Shown: positions 47,348-57,265 of the stretch, in pieces
How positions within the stretch are numbered: position 1 is the first letter of the stretch
How the letters are laid out: the number at the start of each line of letters is the position of its first letter
Assembly: GCA_027483535.1 (NCBI GenBank)
Contig: JAIXUN010000002.1
Location: 2,356,001-2,420,000 of the forward strand
Source of the DNA: a bacterium
GTDB taxonomy: Bacteria > Armatimonadota > Fimbriimonadia > Fimbriimonadales > Fimbriimonadaceae
Length of the DNA stretch: 64,000 bases
Direction of reading: 5' to 3'
The notes under the pieces: model-generated
Told to the model about the DNA's origin: nothing
Database searches by the model: none
The model's input: the letters and a program-made list of their open reading frames with translations, nothing else
Made by a program: the position numbers and the translations under genes

Positions 47348-49021
47348 TTGAAAAGGCAGTTCCAGAACGCATACGCCGCAGATCGCCAGGCGCTGAAAGT
47401 CCGCTGGGCGCTCGTCGCTTTTTGGGCGATCCTATCCTACGGGGTCTTGAGCCTAGAGACCGTCATTCTAGGGTGCGCGGTGCTCGCGACCCTCGGCTAT
47501 ATCACGCTCAAATTCAGTCGAACCCAGCAGGAATATGAACGGCTCGGACGTCGCGTTTTCTTTGCAACCAGACTCGCAGATGCCACGCTCGCGAGCGCAG
47601 TTTCGACGCTGAAGATAGCCGGGGCAGGGTCCACTTTCGACCTTCTTTGGCTCCTCGCTGTTCCGATCATCCTTCTGGAGGCGATCAGTTCAGGGAGCGC
47701 AAAGAAAGTTGCCCTCATTGTTGTTGGAACAGCCCTCCCGCAGATTCTCCTAGGCACCGATACCGTCGCCACCCCCAGTGACCTGGCCGTTCCGATTGCC
47801 GTTACTGCGATCTCGGGTGGATTTGGCTTGGTACTCAGCCGATTCCAAGCTCGGCAGCGAGCCCTGGAAGATCGAGATCGGCAACTTTCCACCATCATCG
47901 ACGCTTCGATTGCGGTCGCTCACACCCACAACCTTCACGACCTCATCCAGCAGAATCTTCAATCCGCCGTCGCCGAGGTGGGTGGGACCGCGGGAATGGT
48001 CGCCCTATTGGATGATGAGAGAGAACGACTGATCGTTGAAAGCGCCTTCTCAAGAGTGGGCTCGTTCCAGTTTCCAACCGAGATTCAGATGGGCGAGGGA
48101 GTCACCGGATACGCGGTGAAGTCCGGTCAACCGATCACCCTCTGCGCGGTTGGAGACGAGACCCTCAACGTTGACGAGATTTCGCTCCCGATCCGGTCGG
48201 TCGTTTCGATTCCGTTGATCAACCGAGAGTTTTCGACCAAGAGCACCAGCACGGTCGATCAAATCATCGGCGCGCTGACGATCGTCAATGACCAAACCTC
48301 AAAGGTTGAATCCGAGGACCTCGACCTTCTTCAAAGCCTTGCCGCCCTGATGGCGAACGCCATTCACAACGCCCGCATTGAAGAGCGTCAACGCGCGATC
48401 TTCCTGCGAACGTTAGAATCGCTGGCAACCGCCCTTGAAGCCCGAGACGACTACACCCGTGGTCACAGCCAACGCGTTTGCGACCTTAGTCTCATGATCG
48501 GGCGTCGCCTTGGCCTCACAACCGAGGCGCTCGAAGAACTCCGCGTCGGAACCATTCTTCACGACATCGGCAAGATCGGTGTTCCGGACGCCATTTTGAA
48601 CAAGCCAGGACGCCTCACCGATGGGGAGTTCAGCGTGATGCGCCAGCACCCCGTTATCGGCTACGAAATTTGTCGTCCTCTGCAACTCAGCGAGGGCGTG
48701 TTGATGATCATTCGGAATCACCACGAAAAGCTTGATGGCAGCGGCTATCCAGACGGACTTCGCGGCGGCGAGCTTCCCCTCTCGCTTCGAATTGTTTGCG
48801 TCGCCGATGCCTTCGACGCTATGTCTAGCCGACGACCTTACCGAGACGTGATGTCGCTCAACTACGTGCTTGGCGAGATGAGCAAAGGGGCCGGAACCCA
48901 GTTTGACCCGGTGGTTGTGGAAGCGCTGAAGGACATTCTCCATTCGGGAGCGCTCACCGGGGTGTATGGCACAGACTTCCGCCCCGAGAACGATGAGATC
49001 GATGACCGGAGGGCCGCCTAA
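47348..49021 (+). CDS. GAF domain HD-GYP phosphodiesterase
   Basis: The N-terminus has two to four membrane segments (about residues 15-155), then a GAF domain (about 175-340) and an HD-GYP domain (about 350-530). The metal residues are HDIGKIG, the HH of IIRNHHEKLDGSGYPDG and HPVIGYE. HD-GYP enzymes hydrolyse cyclic di-GMP. It sits inside the pilus cluster, and the PilB encoded later has an MshEN-type N-terminus. The start is TTG and has no good Shine-Dalgarno. Confidence 0.9.
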   Translation: MKRQFQNAYAADRQALKVRWALVAFWAILSYGVLSLETVILGCAVLATLGYITLKFSRTQQEYERLGRRVFFATRLADATLASAVSTLKIAGAGSTFDLLWLLAVPIILLEAISSGSAKKVALIVVGTALPQILLGTDTVATPSDLAVPIAVTAISGGFGLVLSRFQARQRALEDRDRQLSTIIDASIAVAHTHNLHDLIQQNLQSAVAEVGGTAGMVALLDDERERLIVESAFSRVGSFQFPTEIQMGEGVTGYAVKSGQPITLCAVGDETLNVDEISLPIRSVVSIPLINREFSTKSTSTVDQIIGALTIVNDQTSKVESEDLDLLQSLAALMANAIHNARIEERQRAIFLRTLESLATALEARDDYTRGHSQRVCDLSLMIGRRLGLTTEALEELRVGTILHDIGKIGVPDAILNKPGRLTDGEFSVMRQHPVIGYEICRPLQLSEGVLMIIRNHHEKLDGSGYPDGLRGGELPLSLRIVCVADAFDAMSSRRPYRDVMSLNYVLGEMSKGAGTQFDPVVVEALKDILHSGALTGVYGTDFRPENDEIDDRRAA

Positions 49022-49027
49022 GCGTTT

Positions 49028-50209
49028 ATGTTTCTTAGGACCCAATCAACGTTAACGAGCATGCAATCGCTCGGCTTGGACCTTGGCACGCAAAGCGCCA
49101 AGGTCATGGTGCTTTCTAAGAACGGAGCACGACTAGACGTTGAACTAGCTGGGTCTTTTGAGATTCCCGCCGACTCCGTTGAGAACGGAGTCGTGACCAA
49201 CCCCAAGGTGCTCGGCAAGGTCTTGGCGAACTACTTAAAGGGTCAGGGAATGTCTGCCGACAAGGCGGTGTATTCGGTTCCTTCCAACCTTGCGGTCCTG
49301 AGGTGGGTCAACCTGCCGCAGTTGAGCGGCGACGAACTCCGCTCGGCGGCTCGTTATAAGGTGAAGCGACACCTCCCTTTCCATATCGACGGATGCTACA
49401 TCGAAGCGTCGCAGCCAACCGAGGAAAGCAGCGATGAGACTCAGAGCCTGGTTGTAGCCATCCCGCGAGCGGTGGTCGATTCCCGAGCCGAAGCCCTTCT
49501 GTACGCGGGTATCGAACCAGTCCGGGCGGAACTCGAGGGTCAAGCGATTCTTCGAGTGATCGAACGACGCCTGAGCCGTCGCAGCGCCCTGTGGCGAGAC
49601 GCTTCGCTCACCATCATCGATCTTGGCGCAACGAACACTCACATGTACGTTGTTCAAAACCAACGCCTTCAGTTCATTCGCGGTGTGAAAATCGGCGCCC
49701 GAATGTTTGAGGAGGCGATCGCCAAGTCGCTCGACATCGCTCACCCCATTGCCGCGAGTCTGCTGAAGCAGGCCGATACTTCCCTCTTTAGCGAGGGCAT
49801 CCTCAGCATTCGAACCGCCAACGGACTTGGCGTGGTGAATCTGCGATCTGAGCTTGAAAAGCTCACCCGGGAATTCACCCGACTGATGCGCTACTTCCGA
49901 TCCCTTCATCCGGAGCGCAGCTACGCAGGCATCTTGGATCACGCCGTGCTCTGTGGAGGTTTGGCAGGATTGCCCGGTCTTGGCGACTATCTGGAAGAGA
50001 ACTTGGGCTTGCGAGTAGAGATTGCCCAGCCGATCGCTGGAATCATGACCCGATTCACGCCCGACACATTTTCATCGGTCTCTCACCGAAGTGAAGCCTT
50101 CACCGTTGCGATGGGGCTATCTCTTGCGGGTCTTCGCAGCAACCACACCAATCGATCTCAAAAGGAGGAAAGCATTGAACGCGAATTCGTTTGGTCAAGG
50201 AGCGCATAA
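49028..50209 (+). CDS. pilM: Type IV pilus assembly protein PilM
   Basis: This is an actin-like ATPase fold with LGLDLGTQSAKVMVLS and TIIDLGATNTHMYVV phosphate loops and CGGLAGLPGLGDYLEE near the end. PilM binds the tail of PilN on the cytoplasmic side and links the inner-membrane platform to the motor. A start at 49061 would match family starts better; 49028 is also open. Confidence 0.9.
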   Translation: MFLRTQSTLTSMQSLGLDLGTQSAKVMVLSKNGARLDVELAGSFEIPADSVENGVVTNPKVLGKVLANYLKGQGMSADKAVYSVPSNLAVLRWVNLPQLSGDELRSAARYKVKRHLPFHIDGCYIEASQPTEESSDETQSLVVAIPRAVVDSRAEALLYAGIEPVRAELEGQAILRVIERRLSRRSALWRDASLTIIDLGATNTHMYVVQNQRLQFIRGVKIGARMFEEAIAKSLDIAHPIAASLLKQADTSLFSEGILSIRTANGLGVVNLRSELEKLTREFTRLMRYFRSLHPERSYAGILDHAVLCGGLAGLPGLGDYLEENLGLRVEIAQPIAGIMTRFTPDTFSSVSHRSEAFTVAMGLSLAGLRSNHTNRSQKEESIEREFVWSRSA

Positions 50210-50783
50210 GTCCAAGTCGATCAACGTCGAGCTGAATCTCCTTGCGGCTTGGCGAGAAAATCGAAACGCATTGGAAAGCCGAGTTCGTCGTCAGTGGACG
50301 ATCCTTCTTGGCGTTGTCTCCGCTCTGGTGATCATCGGACCGATGATCGCGGCGCTCGCCATTAGTCAGAAGTCGAAACTCGATGCCCTTCAAAAAAAGG
50401 AGGAGCAGCTTCTTCACCGAAAAGAGGCTCTCGCCGAGAACATGAAAGGCGCTTCCCCCTTGCTCGAGGCGGAATCGGTTCGGGGTTCGAACGAGAAAAA
50501 GCTTGGTCTCTTTCTTTCCAACCTGGCGATCATTCTGGATTCGACTCCACGCACCATCGCTCTCTCCAGTTTGCGAGCCGAGATTCTTGCCGGAGAGATG
50601 CAGATTCGGCTTACGGGCGAGTCTGAATCGGTTGAAGAATCTGGAAAGTACATCGACTCAGCGGGCAAGGGTGAGTCCGTTCTCGCTTCGATCGAGGTGT
50701 CTAGTCGCCGGAGTCGCCGCCTTGGACCAGAAGGCGTTGTCTTCGAATACATGAAGCGAGTGAATTTGGAGGGCGGACCATGA
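50175..50783 (+). CDS. pilN: Type IV pilus assembly protein PilN
   Basis: The N-terminus carries SINVELNLLAAWRENR, the segment that docks in PilM, then one TM (about residues 45-65), a coiled coil and a small periplasmic domain. I chose the TTG at 50175: AAAGGAGGAAAGCA stands just before it. It overlaps pilM by 35 bp. Confidence 0.88.
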   Translation: MNANSFGQGAHKSKSINVELNLLAAWRENRNALESRVRRQWTILLGVVSALVIIGPMIAALAISQKSKLDALQKKEEQLLHRKEALAENMKGASPLLEAESVRGSNEKKLGLFLSNLAIILDSTPRTIALSSLRAEILAGEMQIRLTGESESVEESGKYIDSAGKGESVLASIEVSSRRSRRLGPEGVVFEYMKRVNLEGGP

Positions 50784-51358
50784 CCTTCCTCACTTCCCCG
50801 GCGCAATCGGCGGCGCTTGGCAAGCTTCGAACGGCAATTTACGTCTGCGTGGGGATTGGGACTCTCCTCGTTCTTGGGGCAGGCGGAGTGGCGATTCAAG
50901 CGAACTTGACCGCAAAGTCCACCGATCTGGCGATCACTGAAATCAAGGGCGAGATTTCTTCCCTCGAGCGAGAACTCGCCAGAGCAAAGAAACTCCCTTC
51001 CCAATCCGAAGGAAGAAAGGACGAAAAGGGGCTTGTTGCGGTGCAGCGATTCCTCAAGCAGTCCAGCCGAGCGACAGGCGTGGAGCTACTTGAAGTGCAG
51101 ACAGGCACCAGCCCGATGCCCTTCTTAACTCGATACGCGAAAAATTCCGACGACAAAGGCAAGGTGCAAACCGACGTTCAAGTCAGTCTTCGAGGCGATA
51201 TTCGGAAGATTTACGCGCTGCTTGTTTCGCTTCAGAACTGCCCCACCGGATTTGAGATCGACTCGATCGACATCAGTCGTGCGGAGGGGTCCACCGCGAA
51301 GAGTGCCCCGGTGAGCGTCAAGCTCAACATGCGGATCGTTACCGCGGAGGGTAGCTAA
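50780..51358 (+). CDS. pilO: Type IV pilus assembly protein PilO
   Basis: This is a 192-residue bitopic protein: one TM (about residues 18-42), a coiled coil (about 50-75) and a ferredoxin-like periplasmic domain. It partners with PilN. Its start overlaps the pilN stop by four bases. Confidence 0.85.
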   Translation: MTFLTSPAQSAALGKLRTAIYVCVGIGTLLVLGAGGVAIQANLTAKSTDLAITEIKGEISSLERELARAKKLPSQSEGRKDEKGLVAVQRFLKQSSRATGVELLEVQTGTSPMPFLTRYAKNSDDKGKVQTDVQVSLRGDIRKIYALLVSLQNCPTGFEIDSIDISRAEGSTAKSAPVSVKLNMRIVTAEGS

Positions 51359-51377
51359 TGGGGAGGGCAGCTAAATG
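51346..51377 (+). repeat. Imperfect tandem duplication at the pilO/pilP junction
   Basis: GGAGGGTAGCTAATG is repeated as GGAGGGCAGCTAAATG. The first copy holds the pilO stop and an ATG; the second holds the start of the next gene and its GGAG site. Confidence 0.8.
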
Positions 51378-52025
51378 AGAGTTGGCGATCCCAAACAGGC
51401 CCGAATCCTATCGGTCGTAGCCGTGGGAGCGGTTGCCTTCGTGATCATTCAGCTCATGCCGGGCGGGGGATCTACCGTGGGCAAGGTTTCTCAGCAGATT
51501 CAGGATCGACTCCAGGGTCGACAGGATAGCAATGAGGACGCGAACGGGGTTTCTCGCAAGTACCCAGCGATGCTCGCTCGGAATGTCTTCGATCATCCCT
51601 ATCTATCGAAGTCCAAGCCCGAGGCCACGGAGTCGGGTGACGTCGCAGATTCCCTGGAATCGGTCGATCGGGGGTCTAAGGCGAGTGTTTCGCGGCGAGA
51701 CGGAGACGATGCCTCGGGCGTTCTGCCACCTGCCCTTCCCGGCCTGCCACCGTTAGACACCGTTCCCTCGGACAAGGATAAGGCAACCGTCGCAACGAAG
51801 CCGGCCGGAGAGCCGGTGAAGCCGACCGTTATCACTATCGACGGCGTGATTTTGCGTCCGTCTCCCACCGCTTTAATCAGCATCGATTCCCAGTCGATGA
51901 CTCCCGCCGTTGGCGATTTGGTCGCCAAGGGTTACCGACTACAAAAGATCACCGAAGACGGGGTGATCCTGTCCCGCAAAGGCAAACAAAAGACCGTTCC
52001 CGTTGGAGGATCGCTAACTCTATGA
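51375..52025 (+). CDS. PilP/GspC-like pilus alignment protein
   Basis: This is a 216-residue bitopic protein with one TM (about residues 10-28), a disordered acidic linker rich in Ser, Pro and Asp, and a C-terminal homology-region domain (ITIDGVILRPSPTALISID...VGDLVAKGYRLQKI). It should connect PilN/PilO to the secretin. The stop overlaps the secretin start by four bases. Confidence 0.78.
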   Translation: MRVGDPKQARILSVVAVGAVAFVIIQLMPGGGSTVGKVSQQIQDRLQGRQDSNEDANGVSRKYPAMLARNVFDHPYLSKSKPEATESGDVADSLESVDRGSKASVSRRDGDDASGVLPPALPGLPPLDTVPSDKDKATVATKPAGEPVKPTVITIDGVILRPSPTALISIDSQSMTPAVGDLVAKGYRLQKITEDGVILSRKGKQKTVPVGGSLTL

Positions 52026-53707
52026 CCGATCGAAACTTTCAGTTGATGGCCCTGGGCCTGGCATGCGCGGTGTTGGAGGCATCGCTCGGTTCGGCCATGC
52101 GTCCGATGGCGGATACTGCGGCTGCAAGCACTACGTCGGCAGCCAAATGCGCCAAAAAATCCCGACTAGCGCTCCACCAATCCCGTCCAAGAACCGCTCC
52201 AAAAGCTCCTTTGAAAGGGTGGAAGGTTCCGGGTGGATCGGTTGCGTTCGCCGAGTTTGAACGGACTCCGCTCCGATCGATGGGATCCAGCAGCACCGCA
52301 CTCTCCGACCTTGTCCGCGGCGACTATCTGCCCACGTACCTATCGAGTTCCGCTTCCAAGCAAGTCGAAGCCGCCCCGACCAACGACGCAACCAATATCG
52401 TTGCCTCGCTCTCGGCTGGAAAGTTTGCGCCCCTTCCCGAATCAAAACTTTGCACCCTCAACCTCAAGAACGCGAAGCTCGCCGACGCGATCAGCCTCCT
52501 TTGCAAGCAGACCGGGCTCGACCTTGTTCTTCTCGCTGGACCCGAAACGACGGTCACGATCAACATCACCAACATGCCACTGGTGGATGTTTTGCGGCAC
52601 GTTTGCGCGATGACGAATCTGGCCTTCATCAAGTCTGGAAGCGCGTTCATCGTTGGCAGTTCTGAGCAGCTTCAGAAGTCCTATCCCAAGGAGTTCGCGG
52701 AGACTCTGCCCGCTCCGAAGGCAGCACCCGAACCCGTTAAGCAAGAAGAGAAAAAACTGGTCAGCCGAGCGGTGAGAACCAACCACCTTTCGGCGGGGCA
52801 AATTGTGGAGTCGCTGAAGACCTTCTTTGGTGATCGCGGACTGATCGTGGTCGCCGCACCGCCCACGGTTTCTCCCTCGCTTGAGCTTTCCAACGCCGGA
52901 CAGCAAACCGGAGCGACGGGGCAGTTGCTCACCAACCAACAGGCGGGGGCGGATAACGGCTCGCGAGTGCTCATGCTTCGCGGACCGGAAGACGTGGTGA
53001 AAGAGGCCGAGGACCTGATCAAACAGGTCGATCTGGCTCAGAAGCAGGTCTCCATCGCGGTCACCGTTCACGACATTAGCAACGAAGCGTTGAAAGAAGT
53101 CGGGATCAGTTGGTCTTTCGGCAACATCACGGTCTCGGAGTCGAACCCGACGGGCGGCGCCTTTGGAGACCTCAGCCGAACGGGCGGGTCGCTTACGGGA
53201 ATCATCAAGTCGCTCGAGTCTTCTGATAAGGCGAAGCTTCTAGCCAGCCCGAACATCGCCGTCCTCTCCGGGTCCCGATCCTCTATTCTCATCGGCGATC
53301 GGATCACCTTGCCGATTCTGGTGAGTTTCACCAACGGCCAGCCCATTTTCAGCACTCAGCAGGAACGAGTCGGCATCTACTTGCAGGTGGCGGCGGAGGT
53401 GGGTCAAGACGGCACCATCACGCTAACGCTTGCTCCTCAGGTTTCGGCGATTAGCCGGTTCATTGAAGTGAACGGGGCGAGTTACCCTCAGATTGCGACC
53501 CGGGAGGCTCAGTCCACCCTGCGAATCAAGTCTGGCGACAGCGTGATCCTCGGTGGCCTCATTCGCGAAGAGGAGTTGAAGCAATGGGAACGAGTCCCGC
53601 TGCTCTCCGACGTGCCCTTCTTTGGCGAGCTTTTCCGCCGGAGAAAGACCACCAAGCGGAGCTCGCAGCTCATCATCACGGTCACCCCCACCATTCTCGA
53701 TAAGTAA
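52022..53707 (+). CDS. pilQ: Secretin PilQ/GspD
   Basis: This is a 561-residue secretin with a signal-like N-terminus, an N0/STN domain (LNLKNAKLADAISLLCKQTGLDLVLL), an N1 domain (VRTNHLSAGQIVESLKTFF) and the C-terminal secretin barrel (LLASPNIAVLSGSRSSILIGDR, then VPLLSDVPFFGELFRRR). It forms the outer-membrane gate. It is shorter at the N-terminus than PilQ with AMIN domains. Confidence 0.92.
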   Translation: MTDRNFQLMALGLACAVLEASLGSAMRPMADTAAASTTSAAKCAKKSRLALHQSRPRTAPKAPLKGWKVPGGSVAFAEFERTPLRSMGSSSTALSDLVRGDYLPTYLSSSASKQVEAAPTNDATNIVASLSAGKFAPLPESKLCTLNLKNAKLADAISLLCKQTGLDLVLLAGPETTVTINITNMPLVDVLRHVCAMTNLAFIKSGSAFIVGSSEQLQKSYPKEFAETLPAPKAAPEPVKQEEKKLVSRAVRTNHLSAGQIVESLKTFFGDRGLIVVAAPPTVSPSLELSNAGQQTGATGQLLTNQQAGADNGSRVLMLRGPEDVVKEAEDLIKQVDLAQKQVSIAVTVHDISNEALKEVGISWSFGNITVSESNPTGGAFGDLSRTGGSLTGIIKSLESSDKAKLLASPNIAVLSGSRSSILIGDRITLPILVSFTNGQPIFSTQQERVGIYLQVAAEVGQDGTITLTLAPQVSAISRFIEVNGASYPQIATREAQSTLRIKSGDSVILGGLIREEELKQWERVPLLSDVPFFGELFRRRKTTKRSSQLIITVTPTILDK

Positions 53708-53718
53708 AGGATTTCGCC

Positions 53719-55431
53719 ATGAACCTAGATAAACCGATTGGCGAGATCTTTGTCGAAGAGGGGTACCTCACTCGGGAAGAGCTCTTCGAAATCCTGGGGT
53801 CCCGGGAAGATACGACCGAACCGCTCGGCGATCTTCTCGTTCGGAAGAAGAAGATCACCGAGAAGCAGAAGCTGAAGTGTCTTGGGCTTCAGATGGGAGT
53901 CCCATTCGTGGACCTCACTCGGATGGAGTTAGACCCGGCGGTAACGCGGATCATTTCTCACTCCGCCGCAATTCGACTGCTCGCCATTCCCATTGAAGCG
54001 TCTGCGTTCTCGGCGACAGTCGCCATGGTCGACCCGCTCGACCTGGGTGCACTGGACGAGCTTAGTGCGCTGACGGGGAGGGATATCGACCCGCTCCTCG
54101 CGACGGAAACCGACGTGCGCGAGGCCGTCTTCCGAACCTTTGGTGCCTACGACGACCTTGGCGAAATCCTTGGCGAGGCGGTAAAGGGGGTCGACGTTGA
54201 AGGACTTCGACTGAGCACCACGGAGGAAGAGGAAGAGTCCTCGGTCAACGTTGTTGAGCTTCGCGAGGTGGGTGAAGGCGCGCCCGTTGTTAAGCTTGCA
54301 AACGCCCTTCTCATCCGGGCCATTTCCATGCGCGCTTCAGACATCCACATCGAACCGCATCAACGCAAGGTGCGCATCCGGGTACGGATCGACGGTCTGC
54401 TGCAGGAGATCATGGTGGTCCCAAAAGACCTCCAGCTACCTCTCGCATCCCGCATCAAATTGATGGCGGGGCTGGATATTGCCGAACGTCGTGCCCCTCA
54501 AGACGGTCGATGCACCCTTGTCTCGCCTCAAGGCGAATACGACTTTCGCGTTTCTACCTACCCAAGCGTTTTCGGCGAGACCATCGTTATCCGGATTTTG
54601 GATAAGAACGCGGCGATGATCGATCTGACCAAACTGGGATTGAGCGACTCTTCGTTTCATTCCATCGCGGGGAGATTGGAAGAACCGCAAGGGTTGATTC
54701 TAGTGACGGGTCCCACGGGTTCGGGCAAGACCACCACCCTTTATGCCGCCGTCCACCGATTAAACGAGATTCATCGGAACATCATCACCATCGAGGATCC
54801 GGTCGAATATCAGATGGAGGGAATCACCCAGGCGAACGTCAACCCTCGGGCGGGAGTGACCTTTGCTTCGGGTTTGCGCTCGATGTTGCGACAAGACCCC
54901 GACGTTATCTTGGTGGGAGAAGTCCGCGACTCCGAAACCGCTGCCATTGCCGTGGAATCTGCCCTTACCGGGCACCTCGTTTTGACAAGTCTTCACGCCA
55001 ACGACTCTGCTGGAGCCATCACGCGACTCATCGATATGGGAATCGAGCCCTATCTCTTAGGCGCGTCGATCACCTGTTCGGTTGCCCAACGACTGGTGCG
55101 AACCATCTGTCCGAAGTGCACTGAGGAGTATCGGCCCGAACCGATCTCGCTGGCGAAGCTCCAACTCCCAACGGACCGCTCCTATCTGCGAGGAAAAGGC
55201 TGCGATCACTGCGCGAAAACAGGTTATCGAGGCCGACTCGGAATTTACGAATCGTTGGAGATTACGTCCGGAGTGCGGAAGATGATTCTTGAGGGCTGCT
55301 CCTCCGCCGAGATTCACGCCTATGCCGAACGGGAGGGCATGGAATCGATGCGGATTGATGCTTGCCAGAAGATTTTGAATGGTCAAACCACGGTTGAAGA
55401 GGCGTTGCGCGTGACCATGGAGGCAGCTTAA
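53719..55431 (+). CDS. pilB: Type IV pilus extension ATPase PilB
   Basis: This is a 570-residue hexameric motor with Walker A GPTGSGKTTTL, an Asp box and Walker B VILVGEVRDSETA, His box LTSLHANDS and a zinc tetracysteine (CPKC, CDHC). The N-terminus has two repeats (IGEIFVEEGYLTREEL and LGDLLVRKKKITEKQK) like MshEN, a c-di-GMP-binding domain. No PilT is encoded in the window. Confidence 0.93.
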   Translation: MNLDKPIGEIFVEEGYLTREELFEILGSREDTTEPLGDLLVRKKKITEKQKLKCLGLQMGVPFVDLTRMELDPAVTRIISHSAAIRLLAIPIEASAFSATVAMVDPLDLGALDELSALTGRDIDPLLATETDVREAVFRTFGAYDDLGEILGEAVKGVDVEGLRLSTTEEEEESSVNVVELREVGEGAPVVKLANALLIRAISMRASDIHIEPHQRKVRIRVRIDGLLQEIMVVPKDLQLPLASRIKLMAGLDIAERRAPQDGRCTLVSPQGEYDFRVSTYPSVFGETIVIRILDKNAAMIDLTKLGLSDSSFHSIAGRLEEPQGLILVTGPTGSGKTTTLYAAVHRLNEIHRNIITIEDPVEYQMEGITQANVNPRAGVTFASGLRSMLRQDPDVILVGEVRDSETAAIAVESALTGHLVLTSLHANDSAGAITRLIDMGIEPYLLGASITCSVAQRLVRTICPKCTEEYRPEPISLAKLQLPTDRSYLRGKGCDHCAKTGYRGRLGIYESLEITSGVRKMILEGCSSAEIHAYAEREGMESMRIDACQKILNGQTTVEEALRVTMEAA

Positions 55432-56675
55432 TGACCGCTTATCAATACAAAGGCATCGACCCGGCCGGTCAGCGTGTAGAGGGGCGGATCAGTGCCCTTT
55501 CGCTCGACGAAGCCGAGCGCAAAGTGGGTTCTCAGGGACTCACCATCCTTTCGATTGTGCCCGCCGAGAAGAGCGGTCAAAAAGAGTCGAGCACCGCTCC
55601 AACGCAATCTGGAACGACTCCCGTCGGTGGTCAACGCAAGAAGGTCTCCGAGGCGGATGCGGGTGCCATTCTCCGAAACCTCTCGGTGATGGCGGAAACG
55701 GGCGTCCCGTTCGCGGAAGCAATCGACGCGACGATTCAGTCGGCTCGAACTCCGGCGATCGCGGCGGCAATGACCGACGTCCGCGACGCGCTGATTGCGG
55801 GTCAAAGTCTGTCCGGATCGATGCGGGCCGCACCGCAGATGTTTCCTGCTCTCATTGTCGACATGATCCGAGTGGCCGAAACAGGCGGCAAGCTCGATCA
55901 GGCGCTCGCGAATGGTGCGAGCTATCTGGAGAGGCGATCTGAACTGAAACGAAAAGTGACGAACGCCATGATGTATCCGATGGTCATGCTGGCGGTTTCC
56001 ATCGCCACTATCCTGATCCTCGTCATTGTGGTCATGCCGAAGTTCAGCCAAGTCTTTGAGAGCATGAAGGCGGAGCTTCCCATTGTGACCAAGATTCTCC
56101 TCTCATCGGGGGCCTTCATCCGGAGCAATCCAGTTGGTTCCGGAGTCGGGGCAGTTCTCTTCTGCATCGGTGGGTTCTTTCTTCTTAAGCAAGAACCTGT
56201 TCAGCGGGTTCTTGGTCGGATCGTGGGTCGATTGCCGGTTCTAGGTGAACTTCTTAAGCGATTGGCTTTGGCGAGGAGCCTTCAGTCGATCGCAACCCTT
56301 TCGGCGTCAAACGTCCCGCTTTTGATCGCCATAGATCAAGGCGCAAAGGTAGCGGGCGACCCTCGGATTCAGCAGGGACTCCTTGAAGTTCGCAACGCGA
56401 TCGAGCAAGGGAAATCCATGTCGGAGTCCATGCTTGCAACGGGCGTGTTTCCGAAGAATGTCGTTCAGATGGTAGGGGTCGGAGAACGAACCGGGCGACT
56501 CCCGGTATTGCTCGAGACGCTCTGCCGATCGATGGAAGAAGACATCGATGCTCGCCTCAAGGCGACGGTCGCCTTGATCGAGCCGCTCATGATCGTCACG
56601 ATGGGAGCGATCGTGGGCTCAATCACGATGTCGATCATTGGGCCCATCTATTCCGTTGTGGAAAAAATTCGATAA
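55431..56675 (+). CDS. pilC: Inner-membrane platform protein PilC/GspF
   Basis: This is a 414-residue protein with two cytoplasmic helical bundles (about residues 75-190 and 280-380) and three membrane segments. The family motif MIRVAETGGKLDQAL and its second copy MVGVGERTGRLPVLL are visible. The start overlaps the pilB stop by one base. Confidence 0.93.
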   Translation: MTAYQYKGIDPAGQRVEGRISALSLDEAERKVGSQGLTILSIVPAEKSGQKESSTAPTQSGTTPVGGQRKKVSEADAGAILRNLSVMAETGVPFAEAIDATIQSARTPAIAAAMTDVRDALIAGQSLSGSMRAAPQMFPALIVDMIRVAETGGKLDQALANGASYLERRSELKRKVTNAMMYPMVMLAVSIATILILVIVVMPKFSQVFESMKAELPIVTKILLSSGAFIRSNPVGSGVGAVLFCIGGFFLLKQEPVQRVLGRIVGRLPVLGELLKRLALARSLQSIATLSASNVPLLIAIDQGAKVAGDPRIQQGLLEVRNAIEQGKSMSESMLATGVFPKNVVQMVGVGERTGRLPVLLETLCRSMEEDIDARLKATVALIEPLMIVTMGAIVGSITMSIIGPIYSVVEKIR

Positions 56676-56726
56676 ACCGTTAAGGTTCCAGTCAGGCAAT
56701 CCGATAAACAAGAAGGCACGGGGAAA

Positions 56727-57170
56727 ATGGTTCAAACACACGCGCTTAAGTATCGAAAAGGCTTCACTCTTGTGGAGTTGCTGATCGTCATTATCATCAT
56801 CGCGGTTCTTGCTGCGATCGCAATTCCGAAGTTCTCGAACTCCAGTGTTCGTTCGAAGGAATCGGCATTGAAGAGCAATCTCAAGCTTGTGCGCAACGCA
56901 GTCGACCTATTTCGCAACGACACGGGTGTCTACCCGAAAGTCCTTGGCGATCTTGCCGCAACGGCCGCTCCGGCAAACGGACTGAACGCATCTGGCGCGA
57001 ACACAGCCATTACCGCTACGGACTGGCGTGGTCCTTACATCGAAAAGCTCCCGACGGATAGCGTGACGGGTGCAGCGTTGAACTACGATACGACCTCGCC
57101 GAACGTTGGTCGAGTGCGTGCAGCCGCCACCGGCAACGGTTCAGACGGCACCGACTACCAGACCTGGTAA
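56727..57170 (+). CDS. Major pilin / pseudopilin PilA/GspG
   Basis: The leader ends in YRKG and is followed by FTLVELLIVIIIIAVLAAIAIPKF with Glu5. The rest is 110 residues with a GspG-like look (WRGPYIEKLPTDSVTGAALNYD). It is the last gene of the cluster and has its own terminator, fitting high expression. The lack of a Cys pair and the GspG-like body leave open type IV pilus or type II secretion pseudopilus. Confidence 0.9.
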   Translation: MVQTHALKYRKGFTLVELLIVIIIIAVLAAIAIPKFSNSSVRSKESALKSNLKLVRNAVDLFRNDTGVYPKVLGDLAATAAPANGLNASGANTAITATDWRGPYIEKLPTDSVTGAALNYDTTSPNVGRVRAAATGNGSDGTDYQTW

Positions 57171-57191
57171 CAGGTATTCCCCGGATCAATT

Positions 57192-57235
57192 AGCGAAGCG
57201 CTTCCTCAGTGTTGAGGGAGTGCTTCGCTATTTTT
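57192..57235 (+). terminator. Terminator after the major pilin gene
   Basis: A continuous 17-bp stem with two G-U pairs (57192-57208 with 57213-57229) is followed by TATTTTT. Confidence 0.9.
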
Positions 57236-57265
57236 GGTGTTTGAACTCTCGGATTTCAGAGCTCA

